From an uncultured Lachnospiraceae bacterium (GTDB taxonomy: Bacteria; Bacillota; Clostridia; Lachnospirales; Anaerotignaceae), in assembly GCA_944384285.1 (NCBI GenBank), contig CALWSX010000172.1, positions 1 to 17,041 of the forward strand: 17,041 nt of DNA, given 5' to 3'. The translations under genes and the position numbers were made by a program. This document shows, piece by piece, positions 13,261 to 17,041 of the stretch (the first letter of the stretch is position 1; every line of letters starts with the position of its first letter). A model generated the notes under the pieces. It made no database searches. It saw nothing but the letters and a program-made list of their open reading frames with translations, and was not told where the DNA came from.

Positions 13261-14643
13261 ATGAATACATTTTTAAGTATGTATAAAAATATTTACTTTG
13301 TCGGTATCGGCGGTGTTAGTATGTCCGGACTTGCCGAAATACTTTTTGACAACGGATACAAAGTCGCAGGTACAGATGTTGGTTTATCTGATTCCGTAAA
13401 ACATCTTTTAAGCCTTGGTATTAAAGTAAATATAGGACATAAATATGAAAATATTACAAAGGATTTTGACCTTGTTGTATATACAGCTGCTGTAAAAGAA
13501 GATAACGAAGAATTAAAAGCAGCAAGAGACCTTGGTATAAAAATTATAAAACGTTCAGAACTTTTAGGACACTTAATGGACGAATTTAAATTAAGCGTTG
13601 CTGTTGCCGGAACTCACGGTAAGACTACTACTTCTTCCATGGTTTCAGAAATACTTATAAACGCAGGCTTTGACCCAACTGTTACTATAGGCGGAAATTT
13701 AAAATCTTTGGGCGGAAATATCCAGATTGGAAAATCTGAATATTTTGTAGCTGAAGCATGCGAATATTGTGACAGCTTTTTAAATTTTAATCCTTTTGTT
13801 GGTATTATTTTAAATGTTGACTGTGACCACCTTGATTATTTTAAAACTTTTGACAACATAAAATTATCTTTTAATAATTTTGCAAAAAGAATTAACAAAA
13901 ACGGTTATCTCTTTATTGATAAAGCCAATAAAAGTTTTGATGTTGTTACAAAAGACATAAATTGTTCCGTTATCACTTTTTCTATAACAGACGAAACAGC
14001 CGATTATTTCGGAAAAAATATTGTTCTTCATGATAACGGAAAAACAAGTTTTGACGTATATTATAAAAATAGTTTTATTTCACATATTGACCTTGAAATT
14101 CCTGGACGTCATAATGCTTTAAATGCTCTTGCGGCATTTGCAGCATGTCATACCCTTGAGGCTCCACGTGAAAAAATAGTGGAAGCTCTTAAAAATTACG
14201 AAGGCGCTGACAGACGTTTTCAGTACAAAGGCGTTTATAAAACATCAAAAGTAATTGATGACTATGCTCACCACCCAACAGAAATAAAAGCAACTTTAAA
14301 AGCTGCTATGGAACTTGATAAAAACAAGCTTTGGTGCATATTCCAACCACATACATACTCAAGAACAAAAACTCTTTTAAACGAGTTTTCAGAAGCATTT
14401 TATGGTATTGATAAAGTTATTCTTGCCGATATTTATGCGGCAAGAGAAAAAGATTTAGGTGAAATTAATTCAAAAATGCTTGCTGACGAAATAAACAAAA
14501 AAAGCAATAATGCTATTTATATAGGCGACTTTAAGAAAATAGAGGAATATGTAAGAGAAAACTGCGAGGACAACAGTGTTATAATAACAATGGGTGCTGG
14601 TAATGTATATACAATAGGAGAAAATCTTATTAAACTTCAATAA
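13261..14643 (+). CDS. murC: UDP-N-acetylmuramate--L-alanine ligase
   Basis: MurC adds L-alanine to UDP-N-acetylmuramate with ATP, the first amino acid step of the stem peptide. The 460-residue protein shows IYFVGIGGVSMSGLA (UDP-binding, G15-G18), the P-loop GTHGKTTTSS from residue 117, EACEYCDSFL, the central-domain PGRHNALNALAA and DDYAHHPTE of the C-terminal domain. All key family motifs are present. The ATG at 13261 is preceded by TTGAGG, but 12 bases away, longer than usual; an upstream TTG at 13243 lies within that same site and is less likely, and an ATG seven residues in is possible. It follows murI by 34 bases in the operon. The loose spacing could lower its translation relative to its neighbours. 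Confidence 0.96.
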   Translation: MNTFLSMYKNIYFVGIGGVSMSGLAEILFDNGYKVAGTDVGLSDSVKHLLSLGIKVNIGHKYENITKDFDLVVYTAAVKEDNEELKAARDLGIKIIKRSELLGHLMDEFKLSVAVAGTHGKTTTSSMVSEILINAGFDPTVTIGGNLKSLGGNIQIGKSEYFVAEACEYCDSFLNFNPFVGIILNVDCDHLDYFKTFDNIKLSFNNFAKRINKNGYLFIDKANKSFDVVTKDINCSVITFSITDETADYFGKNIVLHDNGKTSFDVYYKNSFISHIDLEIPGRHNALNALAAFAACHTLEAPREKIVEALKNYEGADRRFQYKGVYKTSKVIDDYAHHPTEIKATLKAAMELDKNKLWCIFQPHTYSRTKTLLNEFSEAFYGIDKVILADIYAAREKDLGEINSKMLADEINKKSNNAIYIGDFKKIEEYVRENCEDNSVIITMGAGNVYTIGENLIKLQ

Positions 14644-14671
14644 GCTATTAAAAACAAACGAAAGGGATTGT

Positions 14672-15898
14672 ATGAACAGGAATATTTTCAAAAACTGTAA
14701 ACGTCTTGCTATAATGGGCGGAACTTTTGACCCTATTCATTACGGTCATCTTGTTGCCGCTGAAGCGGCTTTTCATAAATTTAATTTGGATAAGGTTGTT
14801 TTTATGCCTGCGGGTAATCCCGTATTTAAAAAAGGGACAAGAGTTGCGGACAAGGAGAGTCGTTTTATAATGACATATCTTGCCGTTTTGGAAAACGAAC
14901 ATTTTGACGTTTCCAGAATAGAAATTGAGCGTGAAGGCGACACATACACTATTGACACAATAGAACAAGTTAAAAAATTGTGTGACCCCGATACAAAACT
15001 CTACTTTATAACAGGCGCTGACGCCATATCCTACATTTTTTCATGGAAAGAACCTGTAAGGCTTGTTTCCATGTGTGAATTTATTGCTGTTACCCGTCCC
15101 GGATACAAAAACTGCAAACTTTTTGATAACATAGAAAAATTAAGCGATAAATACAAAAACAGAATACACTACATGGAAATTCCGGCCCTTTCTATATCTT
15201 CAACTGAGATACGACAAAGGGTAAAACACGATTATCCTATAAAATATCTTTTACCGGATAATGTTATAAGTTATATTGAAAAAACTGGTCTTTATAAAGA
15301 GGAAGCTTTAAGCAGAGAGGAAATTATGATGGACTTTGAAACAATGCGTCAAAAATTACAGTCATCTTTGTATATAAAAAGATATATTCACACTTTGGGG
15401 GTTGTAGAAGAAGCCGAAAAACTTGCCAAAATTTACGGAAACGAAATTACTGTTGAAAAAGCCAAAATTGCAGCACTTTTGCATGACTGCGCAAAAGATT
15501 ATCCAACAGAATTAAAAATGCGTTTTTGTAAAGAATATCATGTATATCTTGACGAAATTATGAAAGAAAACACAGACCTTATCCACTCATTTTTAGGCGC
15601 TGAGGTTGCTAAGAGAGAATATCTCGTTAAAGATGACGAAATACTTGATGCTATACGCTTCCATACTACGGGAAGAAAAAATATGACTTTACTTGAAAAA
15701 ATAGTTTTTATAGCTGACTTTACGGAAAAGGGCAGAAAACCTTTTGACGGACTTGAGGAAGCAAGACGCCTTTCATATATTGATATAAATATGGCGCTTA
15801 CCTATATACTTGAATGTGTAATTGAACACGTAAAATCCAAAGGACGAGCTTTACACCCATTATCTTGTGAAGCTTTAGAATATTATAAAAATAAGTGA
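14672..15898 (+). CDS. nadD: Fusion of nicotinate-nucleotide adenylyltransferase (NadD) and HD-domain Ap4A hydrolase (YqeK)
   Basis: The 408-residue protein joins two usually neighbouring enzymes. Residues about 10-210 are NadD, which makes nicotinate adenine dinucleotide in NAD synthesis: the adenylyltransferase motif GGTFDPIHYGHL at 16-27 and ISSTEIRQR near the end of the domain are clear. Residues about 219-408 are a YqeK-type HD domain, known in other Firmicutes as a symmetrical diadenosine tetraphosphate hydrolase: HTLGVVEEAEKLA, LLHDCAKD (H271, D272), IRFHTTGRKNMT and FIADFTEKGR. Its start ATG 14672 has AAAGGG 5 bases upstream. At the junction an internal ribosome site precedes two ATGs (15326, 15329), which would give a free YqeK of 191 or 190 residues, the normal length. 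rsfS follows by 9 bases, as is common in Firmicutes (nadD-yqeK-rsfS). Confidence 0.94.
   Translation: MNRNIFKNCKRLAIMGGTFDPIHYGHLVAAEAAFHKFNLDKVVFMPAGNPVFKKGTRVADKESRFIMTYLAVLENEHFDVSRIEIEREGDTYTIDTIEQVKKLCDPDTKLYFITGADAISYIFSWKEPVRLVSMCEFIAVTRPGYKNCKLFDNIEKLSDKYKNRIHYMEIPALSISSTEIRQRVKHDYPIKYLLPDNVISYIEKTGLYKEEALSREEIMMDFETMRQKLQSSLYIKRYIHTLGVVEEAEKLAKIYGNEITVEKAKIAALLHDCAKDYPTELKMRFCKEYHVYLDEIMKENTDLIHSFLGAEVAKREYLVKDDEILDAIRFHTTGRKNMTLLEKIVFIADFTEKGRKPFDGLEEARRLSYIDINMALTYILECVIEHVKSKGRALHPLSCEALEYYKNK
15315..15320 (+). promoter_or_regulatory. Internal ribosome binding site at the NadD/YqeK junction
   Basis: GAGAGG lies 5 bases before an in-frame ATG at 15326 and 8 before the next at 15329. 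These ATGs mark the expected N-terminus of a free YqeK, so the second domain may also be translated alone. Confidence 0.55.
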
Positions 15899-15907
15899 GG
15901 TTTTTAA

Positions 15908-16249
15908 ATGAATAAAGAAGCAATGGAAATATCATCAATCGCAAAAGAGGCTCTTTTAGACAAAAAGGCTGAAGATGTACAAATTCTTGATTTAACAGGA
16001 ATTTCTAATATTGCGGACTGCTTTGTAATTGCAAGCGGTAACAACGTAAACCAGGTTAAAGCCATGGCTAACAACGTAGAAGAACAACTTTACAAAAAAG
16101 GATACAAAACTCTCCACACAGAAGGATTCCAAAGCGCAACATGGATTCTCCTTGACTATGGCACAGTTCTTATACATCTTTTTAACAAAGAAGAAAGAGA
16201 ATATTATGGTCTTGAAAGAATTTGGGGCGACGCTAAAGTTTCCGAATAA
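15908..16249 (+). CDS. rsfS: Ribosomal silencing factor RsfS
   Basis: RsfS binds ribosomal protein uL14 and blocks subunit joining when nutrients are low. The 113-residue protein has the usual length and motifs: KKAEDVQILDLTGISNIADCFVIASG at the N-terminal half, HTEGFQSATWILLDYGTVLIHLF (family: EG...W.LLDYG..vVHvF) and the end REYYGLERIWGDA. The ATG is preceded by GTGAGG at 7 bases, which overlaps the stop of the upstream fusion gene, so translation may be coupled. Placement behind nadD-yqeK is the common order in Firmicutes. Confidence 0.96.
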   Translation: MNKEAMEISSIAKEALLDKKAEDVQILDLTGISNIADCFVIASGNNVNQVKAMANNVEEQLYKKGYKTLHTEGFQSATWILLDYGTVLIHLFNKEEREYYGLERIWGDAKVSE

Positions 16250-16267
16250 TTTATAGGAGGCGAAAGT

Positions 16268-16633
16268 ATGATAATTGCTGTAATTTCAGAAAACGACTGC
16301 ATTTATCATCACTTTGGAAAATGCAGCGAAATAACTCTTTACGATGTTCAACATGAACTTGTAATTAATAAAACAAAATACAAAATTGAAAAAAGAGGAT
16401 ATAACAATATATCGTCTTTTCTGAAAGAACATAACACAGCGGTTGTACTTTGTGGTGGAATTAATGCTGAAGCAAAAAATGTGCTCAGAGGAAACCGCAT
16501 GGAAATTATACCGGGACTTTCCGGAAACTGTGATGAAATCGTTGTTGATTATTTAAGCGGTTTAAATATAGGAAATCCCGATTTTATTTGCTCAAGCTTT
16601 TGTACAAACAAATCATGCACTTTATGCAGATAA
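16268..16633 (+). CDS. NifX/NifB-like (dinitrogenase Fe-Mo cofactor family) small protein with C-terminal cysteine cluster
   Basis: The 121-residue protein resembles the family that includes NifX, NafY and the C-terminal part of NifB: IIAVISENDCIYHHFGKC at the start (the HFG motif is typical), a central beta/alpha core, and AVVLCGGINAEAKNVL, matching the family's G-G-hydrophobic-x-x-x-A block. These proteins bind iron-sulfur or iron-molybdenum clusters; many members have no link to nitrogen fixation, and no nif gene is seen here. The C-terminus carries C108, C112, C117 and C120 (CX3CX4CX2C), which could bind a metal or an Fe-S cluster. The ATG has AGGAGG with 7 bases of spacing. It is the last gene of the ddl operon, 18 bases after rsfS, directly before a terminator. 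Family call likely; role unknown. Confidence 0.8.
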   Translation: MIIAVISENDCIYHHFGKCSEITLYDVQHELVINKTKYKIEKRGYNNISSFLKEHNTAVVLCGGINAEAKNVLRGNRMEIIPGLSGNCDEIVVDYLSGLNIGNPDFICSSFCTNKSCTLCR

Positions 16634-16646
16634 AATAAAAAAAATT

Positions 16647-16674
16647 ACGGCAGGAAAATTCCTGCCGTTTTTTA
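16647..16674. terminator. Bidirectional terminator at the end of the ddl operon
   Basis: ACGGCAGGAA (16647-16656) pairs perfectly with TTCCTGCCGT (16659-16668), with the innermost pairs opening into a short loop, followed by six Ts. On the other side an A-run gives Us for the minus strand, so it can also stop the DUF554 gene. Confidence 0.92.
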
Positions 16675-16696
16675 TATATTATTAAATTTTATTTCT

Positions 16697-17041
16697 TTAC
16701 ATAAAAGAAAACAAAGATTTTATCATTTCAAAAAATGCCTGTACTGGCGGAAGATAAAAAATAACAGGAACAATAACAGCCGGAAGCATATTTGCAGCCT
16801 TTATATCAAGCTTCTTAAAAAGCATATTAAGCCCCAATGCACATATTAAAATACCGCCTACAATATTTATCTCCCTTAACATATCAGGAGTTATATATGG
16901 ACCTATAAATACTGCAAGCATTGTTATAAGACCCTGATAAACAAAAACCGTTACAGCGGAAAATGTAACTCCGATACCAAAGGTAGACGCAAAAACTATG
17001 GAAGAAACACCGTCGAGCACAGATTTTACAAAAAGGGTAGT
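16697..17041 (-). CDS. DUF554 family membrane protein, C-terminal part only
   Basis: The frame runs open to the right edge of the window, so the N-terminal part is missing. About 114 residues can be read, beginning TTLFVKSVLDGVSSIVFASTFGIG. This matches the second half of DUF554 (YdfK-like) membrane proteins, where a K-S-x-L-D-G block is followed by an SIxFAST helix. Three to four membrane segments are visible (for example around INIVGGILICALGLNMLF and MLPAVIVPVIFYLPPV). The function of the family is not established. A GTG at 17020 is an in-frame valine inside the conserved block, not the start. It is convergent with the ddl operon and shares its terminator. Confidence 0.85.
   Translation of the reverse strand, partial: TTLFVKSVLDGVSSIVFASTFGIGVTFSAVTVFVYQGLITMLAVFIGPYITPDMLREINIVGGILICALGLNMLFKKLDIKAANMLPAVIVPVIFYLPPVQAFFEMIKSLFSFM

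Noticed and set aside
14648..14968. 106-residue minus-strand reading frame
   Set aside because: It is antisense to the start of nadD, where the GGTFDPIHYGHL motif is clear on the plus strand.

Overview
The window is AT-rich DNA from a low-GC Gram-positive bacterium, most likely an anaerobic member of the Clostridia (Lachnospirales-like). The evidence is the strong AGGAGG ribosome sites, sigma-A style promoters, RNase Y, an ECF-type transporter subunit, ferredoxin-like aldo/keto reductase, C_GCAxxG_C_C redox proteins and a clostridial-style gene order. I cannot name the species. No mobile element, phage gene, CRISPR array or clear sign of recent transfer is visible.

Left part (1-3381, all minus strand): ssrA (tmRNA, 25-386) with a cut-off terminator at the window edge, then smpB, which together form the trans-translation pair. 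Next is a two-gene unit transcribed leftwards: a predicted ECF transporter S component, then a DUF1893 / [4Fe-4S] aldo-keto reductase fusion that ends at a strong terminator (1122-1158).

Middle part (3560-9494, plus strand): an alpha/beta hydrolase with its own terminator. A three-gene redox unit follows: two tandem C_GCAxxG_C_C proteins and a coenzyme A-disulfide reductase with a C-terminal rhodanese domain. After a long inverted-repeat terminator comes RNase Y (rny), with an excellent sigma-A promoter but an ambiguous start codon. A convergent gene of unknown function (9540-10985, minus) faces rny across two hairpins.

Right part (11345-16633, plus strand): one tightly spaced operon, ddl, murI, murC, nadD-yqeK fusion, rsfS and a NifX-like small protein. 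It combines peptidoglycan precursor synthesis, NAD synthesis, dinucleotide turnover and ribosome silencing. It ends at a bidirectional terminator. The 3' part of a DUF554 membrane protein gene (minus) runs off the right edge.

Most genes are ordinary housekeeping. The points most worth a second look are: (1) two fused genes that each keep a well-placed ribosome site and ATG exactly at the domain junction, so each may make both a fusion and a free second domain; (2) a tmRNA whose resume codon reads as isoleucine and whose tag is divergent; (3) the thiol/persulfide redox unit; (4) the unrecognised 481-residue helical protein; (5) the rny start, where the ribosome site best fits an AUA codon. I do not see a clear new multi-gene defence or mobile system here.
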